Below are positions 8,528 through 15,557 of a stretch of 64,000 nt of DNA, piece by piece. The position numbers and the translations under genes were made by a program. Source of the DNA: WRMS01 sp038562165 (GTDB lineage Bacteria; Bacillota; Peptococcia; DRI-13; UBA5745); assembly GCA_038562165.1 (NCBI GenBank), contig JBCFAO010000013.1:1-64000 (forward strand), written 5' to 3'. Each line of letters begins with the position of its first letter. Positions within the stretch are counted from its first letter, which is position 1. The notes under the pieces were generated by a model. The model was given only the letters and a program-made list of their open reading frames with translations, made no database searches and had not been told where the DNA came from.

Positions 8528-9415
8528 TTATTTTCCTCCGCTGATTACTACCCCCATTCTTTCTTCAATAATTTTTATACAAGCGCAATGGTCTTCATTT
8601 CCCAGATTGCGGGCTGCCATTTGCTCCATGTATTCCAATGCCAAAGCCGCAAAGGGAATTTCAACTCCCATGCTGTCAGCCAGCTCGGCGGCGTTTCTGA
8701 GATCCTTTTGATGGAGTATAGTTTTGGCGCTGGGCCGGAAATCCCGGGTAATGATCTTTGGCGCTTTTTCATTAAGAACCGTACTGGCTGCATAACCATC
8801 CTTGATGGCGGCAAATAAGACCGTCGGATCGATGCCTGCTTTTTGGGCAAAAGCGAAGGCTTCTCCCATGGCTATGATGTTGCAGCCAACGATCATATTA
8901 TTGGCCAGCTTGGCGATATTGCCGCTGCCAATGGGCCCCATATAGGTGACCCGCCGGCCGATACAACATAAAAGCTCCCTTACCGCTTCAACAGCTTCAC
9001 TGTCGCCGCCGCACATCAACACCAGTTCGCCGGCAATAGCAGCTCTTTCACCGCCGCTGACGGGAGAATCCAGAAGCTGCACGCCGGCGGCGCAAGCCAT
9101 GGGGTAGAGTTCTTGCAAGATCCGGGGCGCCGTGGAGCTTAAATCAATAATGATAGTGCCTTCCCTGGCGTTCTGGAGAATCGTCCGGATTGCACCGTCA
9201 ACGCTGGCATTGCTGGACAGGCTGAGAAATATGAATTGACAGACTTTTGCGATATCTATAATGCTATCTTCGGTAATACCGCCGGCTTGGCGGAATAATT
9301 CCATTTTGCTTTCATGTACATCATAGCCCACAACGGTTAATCCGCTTTTGGCCAGCAGATTCTTTGCCATTGGAAGGCCCATTGTGCCCAACCCGATCAT
9401 CCCAATTTTTTTCAT
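8528..9415 (-). CDS. beta-hydroxyacid dehydrogenase (3-hydroxyisobutyrate / tartronate semialdehyde reductase family)
   Basis: NAD(P)-dependent dehydrogenase of the HIBADH family. The dinucleotide motif is GLGTMG at 8-13, the substrate-binding motif DSPVSGG is at 116-122, and the catalytic lysine is K169 (GNIAKLANN). The 295-residue length is standard and GGAGGG precedes the ATG by 6 bases. It is the first gene of the operon (54 bases before dctP), so it probably acts on the compound imported by the TRAP system. Known relatives act on 3-hydroxyisobutyrate, tartronate semialdehyde, sulfolactaldehyde or glyoxylate-type compounds; sequence alone does not choose. Confidence 0.85.
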   Translation of the reverse strand: MKKIGMIGLGTMGLPMAKNLLAKSGLTVVGYDVHESKMELFRQAGGITEDSIIDIAKVCQFIFLSLSSNASVDGAIRTILQNAREGTIIIDLSSTAPRILQELYPMACAAGVQLLDSPVSGGERAAIAGELVLMCGGDSEAVEAVRELLCCIGRRVTYMGPIGSGNIAKLANNMIVGCNIIAMGEAFAFAQKAGIDPTVLFAAIKDGYAASTVLNEKAPKIITRDFRPSAKTILHQKDLRNAAELADSMGVEIPFAALALEYMEQMAARNLGNEDHCACIKIIEERMGVVISGGK

Positions 9416-9532
9416 CGTCTTCCCTCCGGCTATTCGACTATTGAGCTTTGGAAATACAATTTAATCATCATGTTTGGAAATGCGGTTTGCAGAATCCATG
9501 TCAAGGTTTTATCACCTGTTTAACTTATTCAT

Positions 9533-9552
9533 CATGTTATACAAGTATGATA
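9533..9552 (-). promoter_or_regulatory. candidate GntR operator at the leftward TRAP/Aco promoter
   Basis: Read on the minus strand this is TATCATACTTGTATAACATG, beginning with the -10 hexamer. It matches 17 of 20 positions of the sequence at the divergent promoter (9683-9702). The core TTGTAT/ATACAA recurs at 10661. Binding by the nearby FCD-type GntR protein is inferred. Confidence 0.55.
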
Positions 9553-9575
9553 ATTCTCAATGCTCTATTTGTCAA
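9547..9575 (-). promoter_or_regulatory. promoter of the dehydrogenase-TRAP-Aco operon
   Basis: On the minus strand TTGACA (9575-9570) and TATCAT (9552-9547) are separated by exactly 17 bases. Transcription would start near 9540, giving a leader of about 125 bases before the ATG at 9415. It faces away from the promoter at 9660. Confidence 0.7.
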
Positions 9576-9659
9576 CAATCAATTTTTGAGATAACCGATG
9601 TAGATAGTAGGAAAGCCCGTTATTACTGGAGTTTCTTGATAGGTATTGGGCAAAGGCTA

Positions 9660-9688
9660 TTGACAAAATCTTACCGCAATATTATCAT
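9660..9688 (+). promoter_or_regulatory. promoter of the DUF169 gene
   Basis: TTGACA at 9660-9665 and TATCAT at 9683-9688 with a 17-base spacer. The start point would be near 9695, about 35 bases before the ATG at 9729. The -10 hexamer is identical to that of the divergent operon. Confidence 0.7.
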
Positions 9689-9702
9689 ACATGTATTACA
9701 AG
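9683..9702 (+). promoter_or_regulatory. candidate GntR operator at the DUF169 promoter
   Basis: TATCATACATGTATTACAAG overlaps and follows the -10 element. It holds the symmetric cores ATACATGTAT and TGTATTACA and matches the opposite-facing site at 9533-9552 at 17 of 20 positions. Confidence 0.55.
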
Positions 9703-9728
9703 ACAAACAAGATGAAAGAGGTGGTTTC

Positions 9729-10511
9729 ATGACAGAAGAAGTGAAGTTGCTAGATCAGTCCATTTCTAAGTACATTCGCCCTTTAACCTTTCCTGTAGCT
9801 TTTAAATTCCTAAAGAAAGGCGAGGAATTGCCCCCCCGCACGAAGGTTCCCACCCGTGATTTCGGCTATCCCATTGCCTTTTGTCAGGCCATGAGCCTGG
9901 CCCGCAAATACGGCTGGGCAGTGGCCCTTTACCAGCAGGATCAAGCTTGTCCCTTAGGCCAAGTGATATTGGGTTACAAAGAAGAGCCGGATTTCGTGAA
10001 AGACGGCAGCCTGGTTCATCCTTTATATGTGGGCAGCCCGGAAGCTGGCAAACTGACTCAGTCCACCACCCCCAAAAAGCCGGTTCCGGACACCGGCGGC
10101 ATATTGCTGGCCCCCCTTCATCTTTGCGGCTTTGAGCCCGATGGCGTGGTATGTTACGGCAATGGGGCCCAGATTACCCGCTTCGTCCAGGGCGCTCTCT
10201 ACAATACCGGCGGCTATATCGAATCCCGCTTTGCCGGACGGGGCGCCTGCGGCGGCGAGGTGATTGTACCGATTTCGGAAAACCGCTGCAACGTGATTAT
10301 TCCCGGCGGCGGCGAACGGGTTTTTGCCATAACCGACGACAACGAAGTAGCCTTTGCTATGCCTGCCAGCAAGTTTAAGGATGTCATCGAAGGCTTGGAA
10401 GCCACCCACAAAGGCGGCGTCGCCCGCATTCCCACACCTTTTGCCGGTATTGCAGCTCAGCCTAAATTTCCCGTATATTATAATGATTTGGCCACTTACT
10501 GCGGTTTATAG
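9729..10511 (+). CDS. DUF169 family protein
   Basis: A 260-residue protein starting MTEEVKLLDQSISKYIRP. The start is set at the ATG at 9729, 6 bases after an AGAGGTGG site and downstream of a clear promoter; the frame extends upstream but has no other signals. It has the DUF169 pattern: PVAFKFLKKGEELP, a CQAMSLARKYGW cysteine motif, and CGGEVIVPI in the centre. DUF169 proteins are common in anaerobes and have no firmly known function; the conserved cysteines suggest metal or cofactor binding. The shared operator-like sequence ties it to the TRAP/Aco operon, so it may take part in the same pathway. No transmembrane segment. Confidence 0.8.
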   Translation: MTEEVKLLDQSISKYIRPLTFPVAFKFLKKGEELPPRTKVPTRDFGYPIAFCQAMSLARKYGWAVALYQQDQACPLGQVILGYKEEPDFVKDGSLVHPLYVGSPEAGKLTQSTTPKKPVPDTGGILLAPLHLCGFEPDGVVCYGNGAQITRFVQGALYNTGGYIESRFAGRGACGGEVIVPISENRCNVIIPGGGERVFAITDDNEVAFAMPASKFKDVIEGLEATHKGGVARIPTPFAGIAAQPKFPVYYNDLATYCGL

Positions 10512-10660
10512 AATGAATAGATTTTTTGGTTGTATGCATAATCCTTTTCACCTCCTTTGTGCGGTTTACTTGTTAAATTTTGCACAATTAAGCCCAAACT
10601 AAAGAATAGCTTGAAAACTTCTTAAAAATGTGGTTAATTATTGTTATGACGTTAAAGATA

Positions 10661-10674
10661 ATACAAGTCTGACA
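10661..10674. promoter_or_regulatory. third candidate GntR operator, in front of the regulator gene
   Basis: ATACAAGTCTGACA matches 12 of 14 positions of ATACAAGTATGATA at 9539-9552. It overlaps a probable -10 hexamer GATAAT (10657-10662), as the other two sites overlap theirs. This would give autoregulation. Confidence 0.45.
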
Positions 10675-10701
10675 TCTAATAATAATTAAGTGGGTGTGTA
10701 T

Positions 10702-11436
10702 ATGGATTATTATATAACCGGAAAATTAACAAGAAGCGAAGAGATTTACAACATGATGCTGCAAAACATTATTAACGGTGTTTGGACAGTAGATGAAAAA
10801 ATCCCTTCGGAAAATCAGTTGTGCAAAATATACAATACCAGCAGGGCCAGCATCCGTATGGCGATCACCATGCTGCAAAGCAAGGGCTTTCTGCATACAA
10901 GGCAAGGTATCGGCTCTTACGTTTGCATTCCTGCCGGCTACCATGAGTTTATCAAATACAGCAACGCCAGCCCCCCGCAAGTTGACGAACAGCACCGGCT
11001 TTTTATCGAGTTCCGGCAAGCGGTGGAAGGCAAAGCCTTCGAGCTTTTCGTGCTCCGGGCCGACAAGGAAGACTACGAAGAAATGCGCAATGCCGTTGAA
11101 AATATGAAGATTCATTTTGATGACGGCGTAAAGTTCAACGCGGATGATCTTAATTTTCATAATGCAATATATCGAGGTTCAAAAAATAACTTTATCATAA
11201 ATTCCATGCAGATGAACATGGCAGTAATGAGGTCTTATTTTGAAAAGATCAATCTGTTCATGACGCCGGAGCAGCGTAAAGACGTAAGTCTGCGCCATGA
11301 GGCTATCTATATGGATTTATGCAACGGCAAGGTGCGGTCCTCCAAGGAGCGGTTGAATCATGAAATTGTGCAGTATTATCATAACATGCATCAATTTGCT
11401 CTGCCTGAGCAGGAGGAGGATGAAAAAACAAAATAA
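10702..11436 (+). CDS. GntR family regulator with FCD domain
   Basis: Transcription factor of the FadR subgroup. Residues 1-75 form the winged helix-turn-helix (KIPSENQLCKIYNTSRASIR then a wing with TRQGIGSYV). The C-terminal half is an all-helical FCD ligand domain (FIEFRQAVEGKAFELF, RHEAIYMDLCNGK). The ATG at 10702 is preferred because AAGTGGGTG lies 5 bases before it; the in-frame GTG at 10690 has no site. Such proteins usually sense small organic acids. Position beside the divergent promoters and the shared operator-like sequences make it the likely controller of the island. Confidence 0.88.
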   Translation: MDYYITGKLTRSEEIYNMMLQNIINGVWTVDEKIPSENQLCKIYNTSRASIRMAITMLQSKGFLHTRQGIGSYVCIPAGYHEFIKYSNASPPQVDEQHRLFIEFRQAVEGKAFELFVLRADKEDYEEMRNAVENMKIHFDDGVKFNADDLNFHNAIYRGSKNNFIINSMQMNMAVMRSYFEKINLFMTPEQRKDVSLRHEAIYMDLCNGKVRSSKERLNHEIVQYYHNMHQFALPEQEEDEKTK

Positions 11437-11477
11437 AATGACAAGCCGCACATAGCCGGCGGCAGAATGGAGTAAAT

Positions 11478-11951
11478 ATGATCCGTACAGTCCATGGTTC
11501 AATCAAAGAGGTTGCAGCCTTTCGTTTGGGTCCCGGTATGGATGTAATGAATGGCATTAAAGAAGTCTGTGAGCAGAAAGGCATTAAAAACGGCGTGGTG
11601 CTTAGCGCCATTGGCAGCCTTGACGGCGCTGCCGTCTGCAATCCTATGCCGGTGACTACGGCGAAGTTTGGCTTTGGCTATGGTAAGCCTACTGAGTTTG
11701 TAGGGCAAATTGAATTGATTTCCGCCAACGGCACCATTTGCCATGGCGATAACGGCGAAGTCCTGCTGCATCTCCACTGCAGCCTCAGCGACCGCAATGG
11801 CAACGCTTACGGCGGCCATATGGTCGAGGGGATGAATAAGGTGCTGATGACTACGGATGTGATCATCGGCGTGCTGGATAAGATTGACATGATCCGCCGC
11901 TACGACGAGGAAACCGGCGTGCCCATGTTCCATCCTGAGGCCTTAGCCTGA
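11478..11951 (+). CDS. PPC (DUF296) domain protein
   Basis: A 157-residue single-domain protein of the plants-and-prokaryotes-conserved family. Features are EVAAFRLGPGMDVMNGIKEV near the start, VVLSAIGSLDGAAV, and the histidine-rich LLHLHCSL...GGHMVEG segment that binds metal in characterised members. It follows the GntR gene by 41 bases in the same direction, so is probably co-transcribed. Bacterial PPC proteins form trimers; their role is unclear. Stop is followed by a good terminator. Confidence 0.82.
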   Translation: MIRTVHGSIKEVAAFRLGPGMDVMNGIKEVCEQKGIKNGVVLSAIGSLDGAAVCNPMPVTTAKFGFGYGKPTEFVGQIELISANGTICHGDNGEVLLHLHCSLSDRNGNAYGGHMVEGMNKVLMTTDVIIGVLDKIDMIRRYDEETGVPMFHPEALA

Positions 11952-11992
11952 TTCCCTCTTGATTTCTAAATATTATTTCTATATATTAATGA

Positions 11993-12025
11993 AGCGGTAT
12001 GGTTACATAGGCCATACCGCTTTCT
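11993..12025 (+). terminator. terminator after the GntR-PPC genes
   Basis: AGCGGTATGG (11993-12002) pairs with CCATACCGCT (12012-12021) around a 9-base loop, followed by TTCTTGTTT. Confidence 0.8.
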
Positions 12026-12041
12026 TGTTTAAAATCCCCTA

Positions 12042-12070
12042 TTGACAAATTAAACTTTTTCCTCTATACT
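12042..12070 (+). promoter_or_regulatory. promoter of the cold-shock gene
   Basis: TTGACA at 12042-12047 and TATACT at 12065-12070 with a 17-base spacer. The start point near 12077 leaves a 117-base untranslated leader before the coding region. Confidence 0.85.
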
Positions 12071-12102
12071 CAAGAAGTGTTCTAAATGTATTAGATTGAT
12101 TG

Positions 12103-12157
12103 CCACGAGTCGTAAGTCAATTTTCATTTTGGCTTCAACACCCGTGGTTTTTTCTTT
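12103..12157 (+). promoter_or_regulatory. long hairpin plus T-run in the cold-shock gene leader
   Basis: CCACGAGT (12103-12110) can pair with ACCCGTGG (12140-12147) with one mismatch. Inside, AAGTCAA and TTGGCTT extend the stem. The right arm is followed by TTTTTTCTTTT. It has the shape of a terminator placed inside a 5' leader, which fits attenuation or a temperature-dependent RNA switch. Mechanism is inferred. Confidence 0.5.
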
Positions 12158-12193
12158 TGCTCTAGAATAATAAAATTTTAGGAGGTATCATCA

Positions 12194-12406
12194 ATGAATA
12201 ATGGTACTGTAAAATGGTTTAATGCTGACAAAGGCTTTGGCTTCATCACCAATGATAACGGAGGCGACGATGTCTTTGTACATTTTTCCGCTATTCAGAG
12301 CAGCGGTTTCCGCTCTTTAAACGAAGGTCAAAGAATCACCTTTGATGTAGAGCAGGATCCCAAAGATAGCCGTAAACTTCGTGCTGTCAATGTTAATATT
12401 GCTTAA
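12194..12406 (+). CDS. csp: cold-shock protein, CspA family
   Basis: A 70-residue single OB-fold nucleic-acid chaperone. It carries RNP1 (KGFGFI) and RNP2 (VFVHFS) and the usual start NGTVKWFNADKG. AGGAGGT precedes the ATG by 7 bases. It has its own promoter, a structured leader and a terminator, so is monocistronic. Confidence 0.95.
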   Translation: MNNGTVKWFNADKGFGFITNDNGGDDVFVHFSAIQSSGFRSLNEGQRITFDVEQDPKDSRKLRAVNVNIA

Positions 12407-12425
12407 GCAATCCAGCAAAAAACCG

Positions 12426-12456
12426 AAGCCGTCTCATTGAGACGGCTTTTTTGTTT
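12426..12456 (+). terminator. terminator of the cold-shock gene
   Basis: AAGCCGTCTC and GAGACGGCTT form a 10-bp stem with a 4-base loop (ATTG), followed by TTTTGTTT. Confidence 0.9.
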
Positions 12457-12492
12457 ATCTTGAAATTTTTTAATTTGCTGCCGGCTGCCGGC

Positions 12493-13041
12493 CTATTGTA
12501 AAAGCTTCAGATCGTCAATCATGCCGGCTATAGCCGCTCTGTCCGTAAAATCTACCCTTTGGCCGTAGGTATCCAGCATCATTTTTTCTTCATTATTTAA
12601 TTCTGCCGCCCCCTTCTTCTTGATGGTTTTTACCATCGCGGCCATCATGATGCGGTGAATGGAGCTGAGCCTGGGATAATCGATACCGCCCCGGAAATGA
12701 AATATTTTGATTTTATTCATCATGTCGGGGGTAAGAACCTTCGTCAATGAATGACGGATATTGTTAATATTTTCTTTATCACATACATCTGCGGCTCCCA
12801 CAGTAAACAAATACAGAACCTTATCCGCAATTGACGAAAAGGCTTTGGTGATTAATGAAATCCCGTTTACGCCGCCGGCATAAAGACCGCCGCCATAAAT
12901 AACCACATCATAATTCTGTAAATCCTCCGCCTTAATCTTGCCCGCCTCCGCCAAGTCCGCACCTGTTTCCTGGGCAATCCAGTGAGCATATTTGTCCGTA
13001 AAACCATAGCGGGATTTATAGACGACTATCATTTTTGCCAT
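12493..13041 (-). CDS. flavodoxin-domain protein
   Basis: A 182-residue protein with an N-terminal flavodoxin fold (MIVVYKSRYGFTDKYAHWIA is the FMN phosphate loop; YDVVIYGGGLYAGG follows). The C-terminal 60 residues are helical. It belongs to the flavodoxin-like group that includes protoporphyrinogen oxidase HemG-like proteins, but nothing in the sequence proves that activity. It overlaps the MarR gene by 26 bases and is co-transcribed, which suggests a redox or stress role under MarR control. Confidence 0.8.
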   Translation of the reverse strand: MAKMIVVYKSRYGFTDKYAHWIAQETGADLAEAGKIKAEDLQNYDVVIYGGGLYAGGVNGISLITKAFSSIADKVLYLFTVGAADVCDKENINNIRHSLTKVLTPDMMNKIKIFHFRGGIDYPRLSSIHRIMMAAMVKTIKKKGAAELNNEEKMMLDTYGQRVDFTDRAAIAGMIDDLKLLQ

Positions 13042-13480
13042 ATTGTATTTTCATCCTTTCGAGATTATCAAAAAGGGCTTCCACCGTAATCCTGGCGCTT
13101 TCCTGCTGAGGGCTGCCGACGCCGTCAAAAAGCTGTTCCAAAAAAGCAGCCCCTTTGGCTTCAAACCGGCCAAAAAATTGAAAGGTTTTCTCAGTGAGGG
13201 TTACGGATAGATTACGTTTATCCTGTTCGTTTACACCAAGAGTCACATAGCCTTTGGCGCAGAGGACCTCCAGCATCTTCCGGACATTCTGGCGGCTGCT
13301 GCCGATAAACTCCGCTATTTCCGTCACCGACGGCTGCTTTGTATCCATATTAAAAATCATGGCCAGCAGCAGCCATTGTTTTAAGCTAACCTCCTCCAGC
13401 ATCGCGTCCCCTAAAGCCTGCAGCTTGTTGGCCAGAAGAAAGATACTGCCAAATAGATATTCTCTTGTGGGAATATTCAT
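13016..13480 (-). CDS. MarR family regulator
   Basis: A 154-residue winged-helix regulator. The start is the ATG at 13480 (MNIPTREYLF), 6 bases after GGAGGAG; a longer frame to 13546 would run through the promoter. The recognition region is SVTEIAEFIGSSRQNVRKMLEVL and the wing follows (KGYVTLGVNEQDKRNLSVTL). It is first in a two-gene operon with the flavodoxin. A palindrome spanning its own promoter is the obvious autoregulatory site. Confidence 0.88.
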   Translation of the reverse strand: MNIPTREYLFGSIFLLANKLQALGDAMLEEVSLKQWLLLAMIFNMDTKQPSVTEIAEFIGSSRQNVRKMLEVLCAKGYVTLGVNEQDKRNLSVTLTEKTFQFFGRFEAKGAAFLEQLFDGVGSPQQESARITVEALFDNLERMKIQYGKNDSRL

Positions 13481-13497
13481 TTTACGCTCCTCCAAAA

Positions 13498-13542
13498 CAA
13501 AACGCAACCTATTGCTTATTATAGGCAATAGGTTGCGTTTTG
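13498..13542. promoter_or_regulatory. 18-bp perfect inverted repeat, probable MarR operator
   Basis: CAAAACGCAACCTATTGC (13498-13515) is repeated exactly inverted at 13525-13542 around a 9-base centre. The centre and the right arm cover the -10 and spacer of the marR promoter, so a bound dimer would block RNA polymerase. In RNA it would also form a long hairpin at the start of the transcript. Confidence 0.8.
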
Positions 13543-13546
13543 TCAA
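13518..13546 (-). promoter_or_regulatory. promoter of the marR-flavodoxin operon
   Basis: Minus-strand TTGACA (13546-13541), 17-base spacer, TATAAT (13523-13518): a consensus sigma-A-type promoter embedded in the palindrome. Confidence 0.88.
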
Positions 13547-13555
13547 TTAATCTGT

Positions 13556-14746
13556 TTATCGATTTATAGAGGTATATCCTGTTTTTTCAACTAAATATTG
13601 TCCCTGGGGAGACAGTATCCATTGAATAAAGCTATCCACATTGGGATGATTTGTTCCTGCAGTAACGGCATAAAACTCAGTGGCCAGGGGATAGGCTCCG
13701 CTGGCAATAGTGCCCTTGTCGGGTTTGACCCCATCCACTTTGAGCAATTTTATCTCGTTGTTTTGAATCATCTCCGTAGCAAAGAAGAGGAAGGAATAGC
13801 CTATAGCATTCTTATAGTTGCGGTAGCTTGCTGTCTGATCAATAATTCCCCCCATCCCCAAGACCAGATCCTCTTTAGGCGGTACCATCAAAGTTTTGCC
13901 TTCCATCAACTTTTGCAGCATGGTCTGGCTGCCGCTGTTTTCCGGGCGTTGAAAAGCCCGGATCTTTTCGTTTTTACCGCCTACCTCCTGCCAGTTGGTA
14001 ATCTTACCGGCATAAATATCCTGAATTTGCTCAGTGCTAAGGCCCTCCGCCTCGTTTCGGGCGTTGACAAAAAACACAAAAGCCTCTTTGCCGATAGGCG
14101 TAAGCTTTAATTCAACCCCCATCTCTTTGGCTTCCTTCAATTGCTGCTCCGAGGGACGGGCTGCAAAGATAATATCCGTTTCACCATTGATAAGCCTTGA
14201 ATATGCTCCTGCGGTATTAGTGCAGGCCACTTCGCCTTCCCCTGGAAAATAATCGTATTTCACAGCGTATATATCATAGTCTTTTTCCGGATAAACAGCC
14301 TGGGCAAAGGCAGAGTACAACGGGTACAAGGCCGTGGCCCCGTCCAGCCGGGGCAGCTGCTCCTCCAATTTCAGAGTTGATTCCTCTTCAAGTTTCACTG
14401 CCTTGGTATTTTCCGCAAAGGGCTTATAAAGCTCTAAATTAACTCCCTGCTCATTAACCCGGGAAAAACTATTGTGGTAGGCTTTGTTTACTTCATATAC
14501 GCCCACGGCCAAGACAGAAACTCCTAAAAAGGAGAAAAACAGAATTTTAAGCAACCGGGGCTTGATTAAAGCGAATACTTTCAAAATCACAAATATAATC
14601 AAGGCTCCTGTGCAGGCTGCTATAAGGTTAAGATAAAATTGGCTGCCGCCGGATAAGGCAGTTATAAATAGGGCGATAAAGCCGGTAAAGGCCAGAGCCG
14701 CCGCCAAAAGGACGCATAGTAGAATTTTTGAAAATATCTCTTTCAT
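13556..14746 (-). CDS. membrane-anchored PstS-like substrate-binding protein
   Basis: The first 95 residues hold about three transmembrane segments (starting near 5, 38 and 68) instead of a signal peptide. From about residue 125 there is a phosphate-binding-protein-like domain: LPRLDGATALYPLYSAFAQ resembles the DGSST loop of PstS, and RPENSGSQTMLQ matches the second anion-binding loop. AAGGAGG lies 5 bases before the ATG. No pstCAB genes are nearby, so this may act in sensing or as an orphan receptor. A relative, as a lipoprotein, is encoded at 58050-59114. Confidence 0.75.
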   Translation of the reverse strand: MKEIFSKILLCVLLAAALAFTGFIALFITALSGGSQFYLNLIAACTGALIIFVILKVFALIKPRLLKILFFSFLGVSVLAVGVYEVNKAYHNSFSRVNEQGVNLELYKPFAENTKAVKLEEESTLKLEEQLPRLDGATALYPLYSAFAQAVYPEKDYDIYAVKYDYFPGEGEVACTNTAGAYSRLINGETDIIFAARPSEQQLKEAKEMGVELKLTPIGKEAFVFFVNARNEAEGLSTEQIQDIYAGKITNWQEVGGKNEKIRAFQRPENSGSQTMLQKLMEGKTLMVPPKEDLVLGMGGIIDQTASYRNYKNAIGYSFLFFATEMIQNNEIKLLKVDGVKPDKGTIASGAYPLATEFYAVTAGTNHPNVDSFIQWILSPQGQYLVEKTGYTSINR

Positions 14747-14834
14747 GAGAACCTCCTTTTCGCTAATGCCTTATATTATATACCGCATATTACAAATTTT
14801 GCAAATTAACGAAAAGCCTCAATTCCGCGGAGAA

Positions 14835-15557
14835 TTACATATTCATGCTCTCATTATAAGATATAGCCTTTACCGGACACGATTTTATTGCGTTCTCCAG
14901 CCTATCCGGATCCAACGCTTCATATGATTTTACAAGTGCCTTTTTGTTTTCCATTTCAAATACTTCGGGATAGTTCCTGGCGCATAAAGTGCAGCCCATG
15001 CAGGCGTCCCGGTTGATATGAAGCCCGGCCTGTGTCAGCACTTCCCCTGGCAGCTCCTTATCCTTGATGATTTTCTGTGTTATCCAAGAAAAAATAATGA
15101 TGGCAATAACGGTAAGCACCCATCGAATAGCCATGAATTTTGGCCCTAAAAACTTAGCCTCATTGAGGAGCATGGGAATCTTAATTACAGCCCATGAGCT
15201 TAGGATAATGACAATATTGCGAATGGAAGCCCCTTTCTTGTGAAGCATAACGCACATTGGAAACGCCGCATAAACCGGGCCTGCCGAAATACTGCCGACT
15301 ACAAAAGAAAGAACAACGCCCTTAGCGTTTGCCTCCTTGCCTAAATACCGCATGATTTTTTCCTTGGGAACCCACATATCCAAAAGTGCCGTCAGAATGA
15401 AGATGACCGGCATAATCATGAGCATTTCTTTGATATAATACCCGCTGCTTTTCACTGACTCAATTCCCATGGCCGGTTTTACGATAAACATAATGATATA
15501 GGCCAAGGTCACAATGACCAAGAAGAGGTTTTCCCTTATCTTTTTTATGATTGTCAT
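14835..15557 (-). CDS. permease C-terminal half fused to a single-cluster ferredoxin domain
   Basis: Residues 1-170 are membrane-spanning and resemble the second half of the YraQ/ArsP permease family (SAGPVYAAFPMCVMLHKKGAS). Residues 181-240 carry C186-x2-C189-x2-C192 and a distant C227-P, the ligand set of a [4Fe-4S] ferredoxin domain. Its ATG overlaps the stop of the upstream half (ATGA). YraQ-type permeases export metal or organo-arsenic species; a ferredoxin tail suggests redox-dependent transport or sensing, which is inference. The pair is divergent from a Crp/Fnr regulator. Confidence 0.75.
   Translation of the reverse strand: MTIIKKIRENLFLVIVTLAYIIMFIVKPAMGIESVKSSGYYIKEMLMIMPVIFILTALLDMWVPKEKIMRYLGKEANAKGVVLSFVVGSISAGPVYAAFPMCVMLHKKGASIRNIVIILSSWAVIKIPMLLNEAKFLGPKFMAIRWVLTVIAIIIFSWITQKIIKDKELPGEVLTQAGLHINRDACMGCTLCARNYPEVFEMENKKALVKSYEALDPDRLENAIKSCPVKAISYNESMNM

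Noticed and set aside
9474..9728. N-terminal extension of the DUF169 protein
   Set aside because: The upstream frame contains the promoter and operator-like site, and the ATG at 9729 has its own ribosome site.
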